Positions 35,859 to 45,396 are shown, numbered from the stretch's first letter. The stretch is DNA of 64,000 nt from Paenibacillus sp. V4I3 (GCF_030817215.1 NZ_JAUSZA010000001.1:4314501-4378500); one strand, 5' to 3'. Numbers and translations are program-made. Notes: a model not told the origin generated them from the sequence alone.

Positions 35859-36583
35859 GTTCGGAAGGCAAAGTTCTAGTTGTAGATGACGAACCGAATA
35901 TTGCTGAAGTCGTCAGATTGTATTTGGAGCATTCCAACTATGAGGCGATTATATTGCCTCGAGGGCAGGAAGTGCTTCGTACGATAATAAATGAAAAACC
36001 AAACTTGGTTCTACTAGATATCATGCTGCCTGATATATCCGGCTACGAGCTATGTGAGCAAATACGCAAAATGGAGGCCCCCTTTCATCAAACGCCAATC
36101 ATTTTCCTCACGGCAAAAGGGGAGTCCATCGATAAGCTCAGAGGGTTTAATCTGGGGGTTGACGATTATTTGGTCAAGCCTTTCGATCCGAATGAGCTCA
36201 TTGCCCGTATTAAGGCCGTGCTGCGCCGCACGATTCAAGTGCTTATGGAACTGTCTCAAACCCAGAATTCATCCCGCAAATGGCTGGAGATCGGCAATAT
36301 AGTTATCGATCTTGAGCAGTATCGGGTCACAGTCGGTGGAAAACGGGTTGAGCTTACGCCGAAGGAGATTGAGCTGTTGTATTTCCTGACCAGCCATCCA
36401 AGCCGTGTATTTACACGAGAGGATCTTCTCGGTTATGTGTGGAATTTTGATTTTACAGGCGGTACGCGCACAGTGGATGCCCATGTGAAAAACTTGCGTA
36501 AAAAACTAGGACAGCATGACATGTGGTGCATCCAGACCCTGTGGGGAATTGGCTACTCCTTTGAGGTGGTTCAGCATGTTTAA
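35855..36583 (+). CDS. Two-component response regulator, OmpR/PhoB family
   Basis: A 242-residue regulator. The receiver domain (about 5-120) has the acidic pair in VVDDEPN, the phosphoacceptor Asp near residue 54 in LLDIMLPD and the conserved Lys in YLVKPFDPNE. The winged-helix domain (about 145-240) carries LTPKEIELLYFLTSHPSRVFTREDLL and the recognition region GGTRTVDAHVKNLRKKLG. It overlaps the DUF309 gene at its start and the kinase gene at its end, so the three are coupled. The likely target is the downstream lipoprotein / export operon, by position. Confidence 0.94.
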   Translation: MSSEGKVLVVDDEPNIAEVVRLYLEHSNYEAIILPRGQEVLRTIINEKPNLVLLDIMLPDISGYELCEQIRKMEAPFHQTPIIFLTAKGESIDKLRGFNLGVDDYLVKPFDPNELIARIKAVLRRTIQVLMELSQTQNSSRKWLEIGNIVIDLEQYRVTVGGKRVELTPKEIELLYFLTSHPSRVFTREDLLGYVWNFDFTGGTRTVDAHVKNLRKKLGQHDMWCIQTLWGIGYSFEVVQHV

Positions 36584-38030
36584 ACGTTGGTTGACGGGAA
36601 AGAGCAACAGCTTATATCTGAAAATTTTCCTGTCTTTTCTTGCGACTTGCGTGCTTTTTTTTGCTGGTCTTTTCCTGTTCTGGAATTACTATTTTACGGA
36701 TTTATTTTATAAAGATAAGATCGAACTGATGGAGAAGCGTAATGTTGAAGTCACTCGCTTAATGAATTCTTTACAGGATGGAACGATCTCAACCCGAGAG
36801 CTGAAATATACGGTACGTATTTTAGCTAGAAGCATTAATGGACAAGTTTGGCTTGTTGACGACAAGGGGAATATTCTGAATGGCTCCTCGGATAGTGAAG
36901 GGAGAGCTATTCCTAAACAGATGGATACGCTCTTTATCGATGGTCTTCACGGTCATACCGGCTATGGAATGGTTGGCTTACCAACACCTGATGGACGAAA
37001 TGTAAATCTGTTTACGTATCACGCCCCGTATCAACTAAACGGACAACCTATGGTCATCATTCTTCATTTTCCGGCTGGTGATATAAGTGAAGCCATTTCC
37101 GCAGTTCGCGTTAACATTCTGGTCCCCCTATTATTTTCACTGGTAGCTGTTGGGTTCATTCTGTTTTTCATTTCTCGCAAACTCGCAGGTCCGCTTCAAC
37201 AGATGAATCGAGCCGCACTTGAGCTCGCGCATGGTGATTTCACGACACGGGTTCCGGTCACCTCACAGGATGAGGTAGGGCAGCTTGCTGCTAGCTTCAA
37301 CTTCATGGTCGAACAGCTGGAGGAATGGGAAGGAACAAGACAGGAGTTTTTGACGAATGTATCCCATGAGCTGCGTTCTCCGTTAACTACACTTCGCGGT
37401 TTTATTGTGGCAATGAATGATAAGGTCATTCCTGAAGAGAAATATTCGCATTACCTGCATATCTGTGATCAGGAAGTTCAGCGGCTGCAGCGTCTTGTGA
37501 CCGATCTATTAGATTTGGCGCAGATTCAAAACGGGGTCGATGTGTTCCGACTTAGGCCTGTATCTATCGCAGAAACACTTGAAGAATCCTTGGAACTGCT
37601 GAAGGCACCGATAGCAGCGAAGGAAATAAACTTTCACCTCATTCTTCCTGAGCCGGATAAGATGCCCTCCCAGGTTCAATTAGACCCTGATCGATTTGCC
37701 CAAATTGTACAGAATTTAATCTATAATTCGTTGAAATTCACACCAAAGGGCGGAACGCTAACGGTAGCTCTCGAAGAGCAGGAGCGCGAGGTTCATATGT
37801 ATGTTCGTGACACAGGGGAAGGGATGACTGATGCCGAGTTAGAACGCATCTGGGATCGTTTCTATAAAGCAGATGAAGCTAGAACTTCGCGGTCCGACGT
37901 TAAGACAGGAACAGGTCTTGGACTTACGATTGTGAAGCATTTGGTTACTGGCATGAATGGAACGATACATGTTCGCAGTCGAGTGAGCGAAGGGACCGAA
38001 TTTCGTGTTACTTTTCCTCGTATTACGTAG
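36576..38030 (+). CDS. Sensor histidine kinase (HAMP, HisKA, HATPase_c)
   Basis: A 484-residue membrane kinase. Helices at about 17-40 and 185-207 flank an extracytoplasmic sensor domain of ~145 residues. Then come HAMP (KLAGPLQQMNRAALELAHGDF), the phosphoacceptor His near residue 264 in SHELRSPLTTLRGF, the N box NLIYNSLKF, and G boxes DTGEGM and GTGLGLTIVK. A longer frame begins at 36516, but ATG 36576 has a GAGGTGG ribosome site and begins MFKRWLTGKSN just before the first helix. It overlaps the response regulator stop by eight bases. The signal is unknown; the neighbouring export genes suggest an envelope or antimicrobial stimulus. Confidence 0.94.
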   Translation: MFKRWLTGKSNSLYLKIFLSFLATCVLFFAGLFLFWNYYFTDLFYKDKIELMEKRNVEVTRLMNSLQDGTISTRELKYTVRILARSINGQVWLVDDKGNILNGSSDSEGRAIPKQMDTLFIDGLHGHTGYGMVGLPTPDGRNVNLFTYHAPYQLNGQPMVIILHFPAGDISEAISAVRVNILVPLLFSLVAVGFILFFISRKLAGPLQQMNRAALELAHGDFTTRVPVTSQDEVGQLAASFNFMVEQLEEWEGTRQEFLTNVSHELRSPLTTLRGFIVAMNDKVIPEEKYSHYLHICDQEVQRLQRLVTDLLDLAQIQNGVDVFRLRPVSIAETLEESLELLKAPIAAKEINFHLILPEPDKMPSQVQLDPDRFAQIVQNLIYNSLKFTPKGGTLTVALEEQEREVHMYVRDTGEGMTDAELERIWDRFYKADEARTSRSDVKTGTGLGLTIVKHLVTGMNGTIHVRSRVSEGTEFRVTFPRIT

Positions 38031-38131
38031 ATCTTTCACAATTTTTTTACATCTAAAGCAAACTTAATTCATGATTATTTCGTATCCTGTTGCTGTTGGA
38101 CAGGATTTTTTGTTTTGGAGGTGTATGTAAG

Positions 38132-38740
38132 GTGAAATACACACGGAAAATGGTGCTGTGTTTAACGCTCATTTCCTTCCTGCTAAGTGGTTGCAGTGGG
38201 CATATGCCATTGCTTGACAGCACTTCGGCATTGGCATCGCCTACGCCATCATCTGGGACAACTCCGCAGGAAGAACCCCCCGCTGAAGATGTCCAAAATC
38301 TTAGAGAGATGCAGCTCGTTATGTTGTTTCAGGGATTAATTCGAATGGATCGGCTTGACTCCCTAACCATAACGACCAAGCAGGCTGAGGCTATTCTGCC
38401 CTTTGTTCGCAAAAGTATGGATGAAGGAAGCATTACCGAGTCCGAGCAAAAACAAGTAATCAATGGCTTAACGCTTCCGCAGCGAACATTTCTGGATGAA
38501 CAATCCAAACAAATGAAGAAGCGTATTGCGGCGCGGATGGACAATCTGGGTGAAGAGCTGTCCTCAGAAGAACGGGAAAAGCGAGTCAATGCGTTTATTC
38601 AAAAAAGAAAGGCGGAGCGCCAGGTTGAAGTAGGCATGACGGACCGTGGAAACGGTGAATTTCAGCTTTTTGACCAAAGAAGTATGGGAATCAGTGTAGA
38701 ACAGCAGTTAATGGAGCTGCTTACGTCCAAACATGACTAA
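38132..38740 (+). CDS. Lipoprotein of unknown function downstream of the two-component system
   Basis: A 202-residue lipoprotein with lipobox LLSGC (Cys 21), a Ser/Thr/Pro-rich linker, and a charged helical domain (QAEAILPFVRKSMDEGSITE, then KRIAARMDNLGEELSSEERE). I do not recognise the family. It could be a sensor accessory or a chaperone-like envelope protein. The start is GTG 38132, eight bases after GGAGGTG; an upstream in-frame start would lack the clean signal peptide. It lies between the kinase gene and the export operon, which suggests a link to both. Confidence 0.8.
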   Translation: MKYTRKMVLCLTLISFLLSGCSGHMPLLDSTSALASPTPSSGTTPQEEPPAEDVQNLREMQLVMLFQGLIRMDRLDSLTITTKQAEAILPFVRKSMDEGSITESEQKQVINGLTLPQRTFLDEQSKQMKKRIAARMDNLGEELSSEEREKRVNAFIQKRKAERQVEVGMTDRGNGEFQLFDQRSMGISVEQQLMELLTSKHD

Positions 38741-38774
38741 ATTTAAGTAGCAAGTGATGAAGGAACAATCAAGG

Positions 38775-38855
38775 CTTACGCTGCAAGTTTTGGTTGAGCA
38801 AAAAAGTTAAGCATATGATTTCGAAGCCAGTTATCTGGCGAAAACTCTAAGGGGG
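38775..38855 (+). repeat. Leader repeat, copy 1
   Basis: The sequence between CTTACGCTGCAAGTTTT and the AAAACTCTAAGGGGGA ribosome site of the adaptor gene resembles the leader at 42549-42628 (CTTACGATGCAAGTTTT ... AAAACTCTTAGGAGGA). It contains facing AAGTTTT and AAAACT motifs that could fold. It may be a dispersed genomic repeat or a shared regulatory leader. Confidence 0.5.
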
Positions 38856-38865
38856 AAGTCACTTC

Positions 38866-40614
38866 ATGAAATGGTATCGCAGTAAGTGGTTCATTGTGAT
38901 TGTTGCAGTAAGCGTTTGTGCAGGTGGTTCGTATGCTTACTTCGGTGGGAAAGGGAAGAAAGCAAAGGCTGCTGCTGTTAAAGAGGTGACGGTCGATGCC
39001 AAAAAAGGGAATATCCGCTTCTCCGTCTCTGGCACGGCACAGTTCGAGCCCAAGGATACACAAACGATTTCATCCACAGAAAATGCGAATATTAAATCCA
39101 TTAATTTAACACGAAACCAAGCGGTTAAAGCTGGAGATGTGCTAATTGAACTAACGAGTACAAGCTTGGAAAGCGACTTGCAAGATGCCCAGCTGACTTA
39201 TGAACAACTTGAGAAAGATTTGAATTCCTTACAGCAGCAGCAAGGATTAATGGGTGTTAAAGCACCTATTTCTGGTAAACTTACATACGCGAATAACATC
39301 GATTTAGGGTCGACAATCAATAAATCGACCAAAATTGCCACGATTGGTGATTTAAGTACATTAACCGTAACACTTCCATTCTTTGTGGAAGATGCTTCTC
39401 AGCTTCATAAGGGAGATCCGGTGGATATTACGTTAGATGGATTTATGATTACAAAAACAGGATCGATTCAAAGTATCTCCAAAGATCCAAAATCGGATGG
39501 AAAAGGCGGTAAACTGATCGACATCGAAGTTTCTGTCCCGAATGACAACTCCATGGATGCAGGAACGAATGTATCGGGTTCGGTTACTATCGGTGGGCGA
39601 ACCATCGATTCACAAGGCAAGGGGGCCTTGGAGTATCTGAAGGTGACGACGATTTTGGCTGGAACGACGGGGAATATATCCAAATTGCCTTTCAAAACTG
39701 GGAACATGGTACATCAAGGAGATACGATCGCAACCTTCGCGAATGATACAATAGACGATGATATTCTGACGAAACAGTCTGCTCTTGAACGGCAGAAGCT
39801 TAAGGTAGACTCGGCTAAAGAGCAGGTGGATTCGCTCAAAATCGTTGCTCCCTTTGACGGCGTATTTTCAACCGACTTTGTGAATAAGAAAAATGATATT
39901 TTGAGTAATTTCAGGGTCGGCAGTAAGGTAACCAGTGGCACGCAGTTCGGAGCTGTTGCTAGCCTAGCGAAAATGCAGCTGCCCGTGCAAGTGGATGAGC
40001 TGGATTTACCCAATATTAAGACAGGGATGAAAGCTGAAATCAAGGTTGATTCTTACCCTGGACGCATATTCCCGGCTGAAGTGACGCAAATCTCTTCGGT
40101 GGGAACGACAACGAATGGCGTAACCTTCTATGATGTTGTCCTAGCCGCTGAAAATAAAGACAACATGTTGAAATATGGGATGACGGCAACTGGCGAAATT
40201 TTAATTCAAGATAAAAAAGACGTGATTTATTTACCGCCAGAAGCGCTGCAATCGCAAAAAGGGAAGCGTGTCGTTTCTTTGAAGAAAGCCGATGGTACGG
40301 TTGATAATGAACACGAGGTTAAAATTGGAATTCGCTCCAAAACGCAAATCGAAATCACCGAAGGTCTTAAAGAAGGCGATAAAGTTGTTCTGCCTGTCGT
40401 GAAGAGACAGCAGAATTTAAGCCAGGATGAAATTAATCGTTTGAGACAGCAGTTCCAGCAAAACGGTGGCGCTGGAGGCGCTGGTGGATTTGGTGGCGGT
40501 GCAGGTGGTGCTGGATTCCAAGGCGGAGCTGGTGGAGCAGGTGCAGGCGGTAACGGTGGTGCTGGGGGCAATACGGGAGCTACTCGGACTAACGGCGGTG
40601 GCGGTACCAGATAA
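38866..40614 (+). CDS. Efflux transporter periplasmic-adaptor (MacA / YknX-like) subunit
   Basis: A 582-residue membrane-anchored adaptor. An N-terminal helix (WFIVIVAVSVCAGGSYAYF) is followed by a lipoyl / hairpin / beta-barrel arrangement. A first biotinyl-like half has VKAGDVLIELTS, then a coiled-coil (DAQLTYEQLEKDLNSLQQQQ), a second lipoyl-like half with KIVAPFDGVF, and a barrel domain (MKAEIKVDSYPGRIFPAEVTQI). The last ~45 residues are almost pure Gly/Ala with a few Asn and Thr, an unusual flexible tail. It is the first gene of a MacA-MacB-type system with an ATPase (40642) and permease (41355). In Bacillus the comparable YknXYZ system protects against a toxic peptide. The substrate here is unknown. 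Confidence 0.92.
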   Translation: MKWYRSKWFIVIVAVSVCAGGSYAYFGGKGKKAKAAAVKEVTVDAKKGNIRFSVSGTAQFEPKDTQTISSTENANIKSINLTRNQAVKAGDVLIELTSTSLESDLQDAQLTYEQLEKDLNSLQQQQGLMGVKAPISGKLTYANNIDLGSTINKSTKIATIGDLSTLTVTLPFFVEDASQLHKGDPVDITLDGFMITKTGSIQSISKDPKSDGKGGKLIDIEVSVPNDNSMDAGTNVSGSVTIGGRTIDSQGKGALEYLKVTTILAGTTGNISKLPFKTGNMVHQGDTIATFANDTIDDDILTKQSALERQKLKVDSAKEQVDSLKIVAPFDGVFSTDFVNKKNDILSNFRVGSKVTSGTQFGAVASLAKMQLPVQVDELDLPNIKTGMKAEIKVDSYPGRIFPAEVTQISSVGTTTNGVTFYDVVLAAENKDNMLKYGMTATGEILIQDKKDVIYLPPEALQSQKGKRVVSLKKADGTVDNEHEVKIGIRSKTQIEITEGLKEGDKVVLPVVKRQQNLSQDEINRLRQQFQQNGGAGGAGGFGGGAGGAGFQGGAGGAGAGGNGGAGGNTGATRTNGGGGTR

Positions 40615-40641
40615 TACGGCCGGGAAAGGAGTTATTGCGGT

Positions 40642-41358
40642 ATGAATATCATTGAACTGAAAGAGATTACCAAAACATATAAACGCGGGGAAGAAGATCT
40701 TCATGTTCTGCGCAGCATATCGCTTTCCGTTGCCGAGGGTGATTTTGTCGCCATTATCGGACCGAGTGGATCAGGGAAATCGACACTCATGAACACGATT
40801 GGATTATTGGATGTGCCTACGACTGGCAGTTATACGCTGGATGGCGTTGTGACCGAGAATATGGGTGATAATGCCCTTGCTGAACTGCGAAACCAGAAGA
40901 TCGGCTTCATTTTCCAACAATTTAATTTATTGCCTCGTTTGTCAGCTATGGAAAATGTAGAGCTACCGATGATCTATGCTGGCATACCAAGGAAGGAACG
41001 GCGGGAGCGGGCTAACAACATGTTGAAGATGCTCGGGATGGGAGAGCGTGGTCATCATAAGCCGAGTGAACTATCAGGCGGCCAGCAGCAGCGTGTGGCC
41101 ATCGCGCGGGCGCTTGCGATATCACCTTCGCTCATCTTAGCGGATGAACCAACCGGTGCGCTGGACTCCAGAACAGGCGAAGAAGTGTTGGAGTTAATCC
41201 TGCAGCTGAATGCGCAAGGTAATACCATCGTATTGATAACGCATGATCATCACATTGCCGACAATGCCAAACGTGTCGTTTCCCTTAAGGATGGCGTTAT
41301 TATTGATGACTACCGGAATAACATTCAGATGAGCGCACAGCATGAGGTGAGCGTATGA
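40642..41358 (+). CDS. ABC transporter ATP-binding protein, MacB / YknY-like
   Basis: A 238-residue ATPase. Walker A is GPSGSGKST, the Q-loop QQFNLLPRL, the signature LSGGQQQRVAIARAL, Walker B LILADEPTGALD and the switch VLITHD. This is the MacB/LolD class that works with FtsX-type permeases and an adaptor. The ATG follows AAAGGAG, and the stop overlaps the permease start (ATGA). It powers the export system formed with the adjoining adaptor and permease. Confidence 0.95.
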   Translation: MNIIELKEITKTYKRGEEDLHVLRSISLSVAEGDFVAIIGPSGSGKSTLMNTIGLLDVPTTGSYTLDGVVTENMGDNALAELRNQKIGFIFQQFNLLPRLSAMENVELPMIYAGIPRKERRERANNMLKMLGMGERGHHKPSELSGGQQQRVAIARALAISPSLILADEPTGALDSRTGEEVLELILQLNAQGNTIVLITHDHHIADNAKRVVSLKDGVIIDDYRNNIQMSAQHEVSV

Positions 41359-42533
41359 AGCTAAGTGAACTCATTCGAATGTCGCTTCGTACGATCATAT
41401 CGAGTCCGCTGCGAACATTTTTGACTATGCTAGGCGTCATTATTGGAGTGAGCTCAGTCGTAACCTTGGTATCGATAGGTCAAGGCACTTCAGAGCAAAT
41501 CGCCAAGCAATACGAGAACATGGGGACGAATCTGCTTGTTGTCACCGCGACCGGGAACGGACGTGCAACGCAATTGAATTATGATGAGCTGATGAATTTC
41601 GAGAATTTTCCGGAGTTCCAGTCGATTGCGCCAACGATGACGAAGAATGGATCCAACGTTAAGTATGATCGTACGCAGGAGAAATACAACGTTATTGGAA
41701 CGAACGATCGCTATTTTAACATTATCAAAGCAAATATTGACAAGGGGCGGAATCTCGCACCAGCTGATCTAGAGTTTCGCTCAAATGTCGCCATATTAGG
41801 TAGTGAAGTCGCTAAAACGTTCTTTGGTCAGTTAAACCCAGTAGGTGAAGATATCAATATCGACGGTGTCGTGTTCAATGTGATTGGAACTCTGAAAGAG
41901 AAGGGCTCCAATATTGGCGGAGCTTCCGTCGATAGTGCAGTGATTGTGCCTTTGGAAACAGCGAGACGACAATTTAAGTTGGGGCAAATTCGCACAACTT
42001 ACGTCGAAGCACCGACGAAGGATGATATTTATACCGCTCAAGATACAATGAAGCAGTATTTGACGTACAAATTCAAAAGCGATACAGGCTTCGTCTTAAC
42101 GAATCAGGATGAGCTGCTTAAAGCACGGACTGAAGCAACGAATACACTTACGAATCAGTTAGTGGCTGTTGCGCTAATCTCTTTACTCGTCGGTGGCATC
42201 GGAATCATGAATATTATGTTGGTTACGGTGAGTGAACGAACGCGTGAAATTGGGATTCGCAAATCGATTGGTGCCAAACGTCGAAATATTTTGCTGCAAT
42301 TTCTGGTAGAAGCCGTCGTCATCAGCGGCATGGGCGGATTAATCGGACTTGCGTTAGGCATCGGTTTCTCGTATGCCCTGCCTTATTTCAGCCCGAAACA
42401 GACAACAAGCCTTTCCTTCGATATTGGTTTGTATTCCTTCTTATTTTCCGTTTTTGTCGGCGTTGTTTTTGGTTTGTATCCGGCAAATAAAGCTTCCAAA
42501 TTGCGTCCTATTGACGCTTTGCGTTCTGATTGA
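41355..42533 (+). CDS. ABC transporter permease, MacB / YknZ-like (FtsX family)
   Basis: A 392-residue membrane protein. The N-terminal helix (RTFLTMLGVIIGVSSVVTLVSIG) is followed by a large extracytoplasmic MacB domain (about 45-265) and three C-terminal helices with the family motifs NIMLVTVSERTREIGIRKSIGAKRRNIL and FGLYPANKASKLRPIDALRSD. It forms the membrane part of the tripartite export system. Its start overlaps the ATPase gene. Confidence 0.95.
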   Translation: MKLSELIRMSLRTIISSPLRTFLTMLGVIIGVSSVVTLVSIGQGTSEQIAKQYENMGTNLLVVTATGNGRATQLNYDELMNFENFPEFQSIAPTMTKNGSNVKYDRTQEKYNVIGTNDRYFNIIKANIDKGRNLAPADLEFRSNVAILGSEVAKTFFGQLNPVGEDINIDGVVFNVIGTLKEKGSNIGGASVDSAVIVPLETARRQFKLGQIRTTYVEAPTKDDIYTAQDTMKQYLTYKFKSDTGFVLTNQDELLKARTEATNTLTNQLVAVALISLLVGGIGIMNIMLVTVSERTREIGIRKSIGAKRRNILLQFLVEAVVISGMGGLIGLALGIGFSYALPYFSPKQTTSLSFDIGLYSFLFSVFVGVVFGLYPANKASKLRPIDALRSD

Positions 42534-42548
42534 TGATATATGCTGATA

Positions 42549-42628
42549 CTTACGATGCAAGTTTTTACTAAAGCAAAACTCAGTTGATGCTTACGAAGAA
42601 AGTTTTCTACAAAAACTCTTAGGAGGAC
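42549..42628 (+). repeat. Leader repeat, copy 2
   Basis: It resembles 38775-38855 (CTTACG-TGCAAGTTTT start, AAAACTCT-AGG end). It also repeats internally: GATACTTACGATGCAAGTTTT and then GATGCTTACGAAGAAAGTTTT. It ends in the AGGAGG ribosome site of the following gene. Confidence 0.5.
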
Positions 42629-42633
42629 TACCA

Positions 42634-44748
42634 GTGAATCAACAACGAAAGATGAAACGCTTGCTCAGCCGTTCGGCTTTATTACTAACCGCAGCAAGCT
42701 TCCTAACACTACCACTTGCTACATCGGCTTTCGCTGGGAAGGAAGGCGTGTTTCTCAGTGATTCTGTCTACTTTACTTTAGACAAGGTTACCTTGTCTGC
42801 CGGTGCTGAGGACGGCTCACTTCGTTTCTCATTAGGGCTGAACAATAACAGCAGCACTTCCGTAGATTTCAACAACTATGGCGTCAAAGTCATTGACGCG
42901 AACGGTGTATCTTACACCGCGAAACTAAGCGAGAAAGTAACAGCGCGTGTGAAAGCCGGAGAAACGGGAACCTTCAAGTTTACTTCTGAAATTCCTGCGG
43001 ACCTGACTCCAGCTCAATTAAAGGTCGATATTTTCGAGTGGAACTATAATACAATGCAGGATGTTGGGGCTTTGTCCGTAGAAGCCGCGATGCAAGAATC
43101 GGGTCAGTCGGTGCTTCAACAAGCGGTTCTGAACTTGAAGGAACTTGACTCAACTTTCGCTGATGATGCGTTAGTTACCGCCCAATTAGGCAACAGCTAC
43201 AAGGTTTATAAAGACGGTGCATGGATGGTATACACCGATCTTACGCTGGAAAATCTAAGCAGTTCAACAACCAAACTGCCAGATGGACTAGAAATGAATT
43301 TCCAAGATAGCAAAGGGCTGACTTATGGCGCTCAGTTTACTAAAGGGGCGGGTCTATCCTTGCTTCCGCAGCAGCCTGTTAAAGCCACCTTACAAGCAGC
43401 CGTCCCGGGATCGCTAGAAACGAACCGTTTGGCACTGCTTTTCTCGCCGAAAGGTAAAGTGAAGACAACGGTTTTGGGGTCTTTGAATGCAGAGAAGTCA
43501 TTTGTTATTGGTAAAATCGGTGATCATACAGAGTATCCAAACTCAGATGTGAGCGGCTTGGCGATCTCAACTTCTTGGGCAGCAGCCAGTAAACAATCCG
43601 ACGGGCTTCATTTGCAAGCGAATGTAACGTTAACAAATAATAGCGATGGCATTGTGACGATTCCGGACTTGTCTGCTGAGTTCCAAGCCCTTCGTGGCAG
43701 TGTGGCCGTGAGCTCTAGTGATAATGCAGTTCGCACGTCTTATTTATCACCGAATGAGTCAACGACATTCCGTTTCTCCGGCATTTTGCCTGCGGGACTG
43801 AACACAGATGCCCTGCAGTTGGTCGTACTTGAGAAACAGGAGGCCGCTGCTACGACGACACAACCAAGCAATGCGACTGGCACTACAGATACAAGCAGCA
43901 AACAAGCGTCAACCCTGCCAGTATCGGTTACGACACTTGCCGGAGCTGGAGATGGCGGAGAAGTTTCATCTTATGCCGCTGCGCAAGCGTATACGATCGG
44001 CACTCCGTTTAAGCTATCAGCAAGTAATCTCATTGACTCCAATATCGATCTCTCCCTTGTTGAGTTCGGGATGAGCGAGAACTCTGACTTCGGCTTCAAA
44101 ACGGTTGTTGCCAAGTATAAGCTGACGAATAAAGGAACCTCATCATTAACGATTCCGGACTTCCAAACGGATCTGACCAGCGCTGAAGGCTACACCTATT
44201 CAGGTGTCCGGCAGTCGGCGGTCGCGAAGACCATTGCACCGAACACAAGCTATGTATTGAGTTATTCTTACCTATTGCCTGCTAGTGAGAAAGCTGATCA
44301 GCTTGCACTTAACGTTTACGATGCTAACCGCTTGGCAGTGGGTTCCTACAAAACGGCTATTCAACCCATACCAAGTACAGGCGCTGTATCCTTGTATCCA
44401 TTCAGCATCGACTTGAAGGATTATTCTGTGAGTGCCACGTATAATAAAGATTCTTCCTATGGGTATCGCTTGCGTGTGGATCTGGATGTCAATAGGCAAG
44501 ATCAGGTCATTACGGATGCAAACTTCTCAACACTTGATTTCGAGGTTGTTGACTCAGAAGGGCGCGTGCTTAGCTCGAAGTCGATGAGTTTTACAGGGCA
44601 GCAGAAGATTATGTCCGGCGTTCAATTTATTGATTTCGGCACGATCAAATCGGAACAATTGAGTTCTGATATAAGCATAAATCTGTACGAAGTAGTTGCA
44701 ACACCGAATGGTGACGCCAAACGTTTAGTCAAAACGCTGAAAATGTAG
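42634..44748 (+). CDS. Secreted five-repeat beta-sandwich protein
   Basis: A 704-residue exported protein with signal peptide (LLSRSALLLTAASFLTLPLATSAFA). About five related modules of 110-130 residues follow. Each runs ...VVAKYKLTNKGTSSLTIPDF...L.S..G..Y........L.P..S....F....P......L.L.V.., the pattern of DUF4352-like / telomere-repeat-like Ig folds found in Gram-positive envelope proteins. A low-complexity Thr/Ser/Ala linker separates modules three and four. No catalytic motif is seen. The start is GTG 42634, after AGGAGG. It is co-directional with the MacAB-type genes and carries a similar leader, so it may be a cargo, a partner of the adaptor, or an independent surface protein. Confidence 0.78.
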   Translation: MNQQRKMKRLLSRSALLLTAASFLTLPLATSAFAGKEGVFLSDSVYFTLDKVTLSAGAEDGSLRFSLGLNNNSSTSVDFNNYGVKVIDANGVSYTAKLSEKVTARVKAGETGTFKFTSEIPADLTPAQLKVDIFEWNYNTMQDVGALSVEAAMQESGQSVLQQAVLNLKELDSTFADDALVTAQLGNSYKVYKDGAWMVYTDLTLENLSSSTTKLPDGLEMNFQDSKGLTYGAQFTKGAGLSLLPQQPVKATLQAAVPGSLETNRLALLFSPKGKVKTTVLGSLNAEKSFVIGKIGDHTEYPNSDVSGLAISTSWAAASKQSDGLHLQANVTLTNNSDGIVTIPDLSAEFQALRGSVAVSSSDNAVRTSYLSPNESTTFRFSGILPAGLNTDALQLVVLEKQEAAATTTQPSNATGTTDTSSKQASTLPVSVTTLAGAGDGGEVSSYAAAQAYTIGTPFKLSASNLIDSNIDLSLVEFGMSENSDFGFKTVVAKYKLTNKGTSSLTIPDFQTDLTSAEGYTYSGVRQSAVAKTIAPNTSYVLSYSYLLPASEKADQLALNVYDANRLAVGSYKTAIQPIPSTGAVSLYPFSIDLKDYSVSATYNKDSSYGYRLRVDLDVNRQDQVITDANFSTLDFEVVDSEGRVLSSKSMSFTGQQKIMSGVQFIDFGTIKSEQLSSDISINLYEVVATPNGDAKRLVKTLKM

Positions 44749-44767
44749 CGTAAAGCTTAGATGAAAA

Positions 44768-44812
44768 ATAAAAAGGTGCTTACCCGTAATAAGGGGTAGG
44801 CACCTTTTTATT
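44768..44812. terminator. Bidirectional terminator between convergent genes
   Basis: A long stem of AAAAAGGTGC with GCACCTTTTT and further pairing (TACCC with GGGTA). A-run and T-run on either side serve both the secreted-protein gene and the carbonic anhydrase gene. Confidence 0.88.
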
Positions 44813-44829
44813 GTTTTAGGAAATTAGGA

Positions 44830-45396
44830 TCAATCCATTTTATATCCATCCGAGATCAAGTCGAGACGGCCTGTTTCCGGATCAATAATGAGACCGTGAA
44901 CAGGTAGATTCTTAGGAAGTAAGGGATGGTTTCGTATGATGTTAACGCTTTTCTCAATCCCTTCCTGTACATGTTTGAACCCCGTCAACCAACGGGACAA
45001 GTCGATGCCGGAGTGGCCGAGTGTCTCTATAACGTCATCCGAAATACCGCGTTTTTTCGCATTGGCGATGACATCGGCGGAATTCAGTCCGGTCATCCCA
45101 CAATCATAATGCCCGATGACGAATATTTCATCCGCTTCTAACTGGTAGACAGCGACGATAATACTCCGCATAACACTTCCGAAAGGATGAGAGACAATCG
45201 CTCCCGCATTTTTAATGATTTTGGCGTCACCATTTTGGAGATTCATGGCTTTGGGCAGCAGTTCGACCAGCCGCGTATCCATACAGGTAAGAACGACCAT
45301 CCGTTTGTCTGGAAATTTCGTAGTCAAAAACTCTTGATACTGCATCGTTTCTACGAATTCCTTATTATAGTGCAAAATTTCGCTAATCAAAGACAT
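44830..45396 (-). CDS. Beta-class carbonic anhydrase
   Basis: A 188-residue zinc enzyme that interconverts CO2 and bicarbonate. The zinc ligands are Cys 38, His 96 and Cys 99 (VLTCMDTRL and FVIGHYDCGM), and the Asp 40 / Arg 42 dyad is present. The short length and GLIIDPETGRLDLISDGYK ending match the small Firmicute subclass (YtiB-like). The ATG follows GGAGGG. The gene lies 51 bases from the YqkB-like gene upstream and in the same direction, so a shared transcript is possible. Confidence 0.95.
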   Translation of the reverse strand: MSLISEILHYNKEFVETMQYQEFLTTKFPDKRMVVLTCMDTRLVELLPKAMNLQNGDAKIIKNAGAIVSHPFGSVMRSIIVAVYQLEADEIFVIGHYDCGMTGLNSADVIANAKKRGISDDVIETLGHSGIDLSRWLTGFKHVQEGIEKSVNIIRNHPLLPKNLPVHGLIIDPETGRLDLISDGYKMD

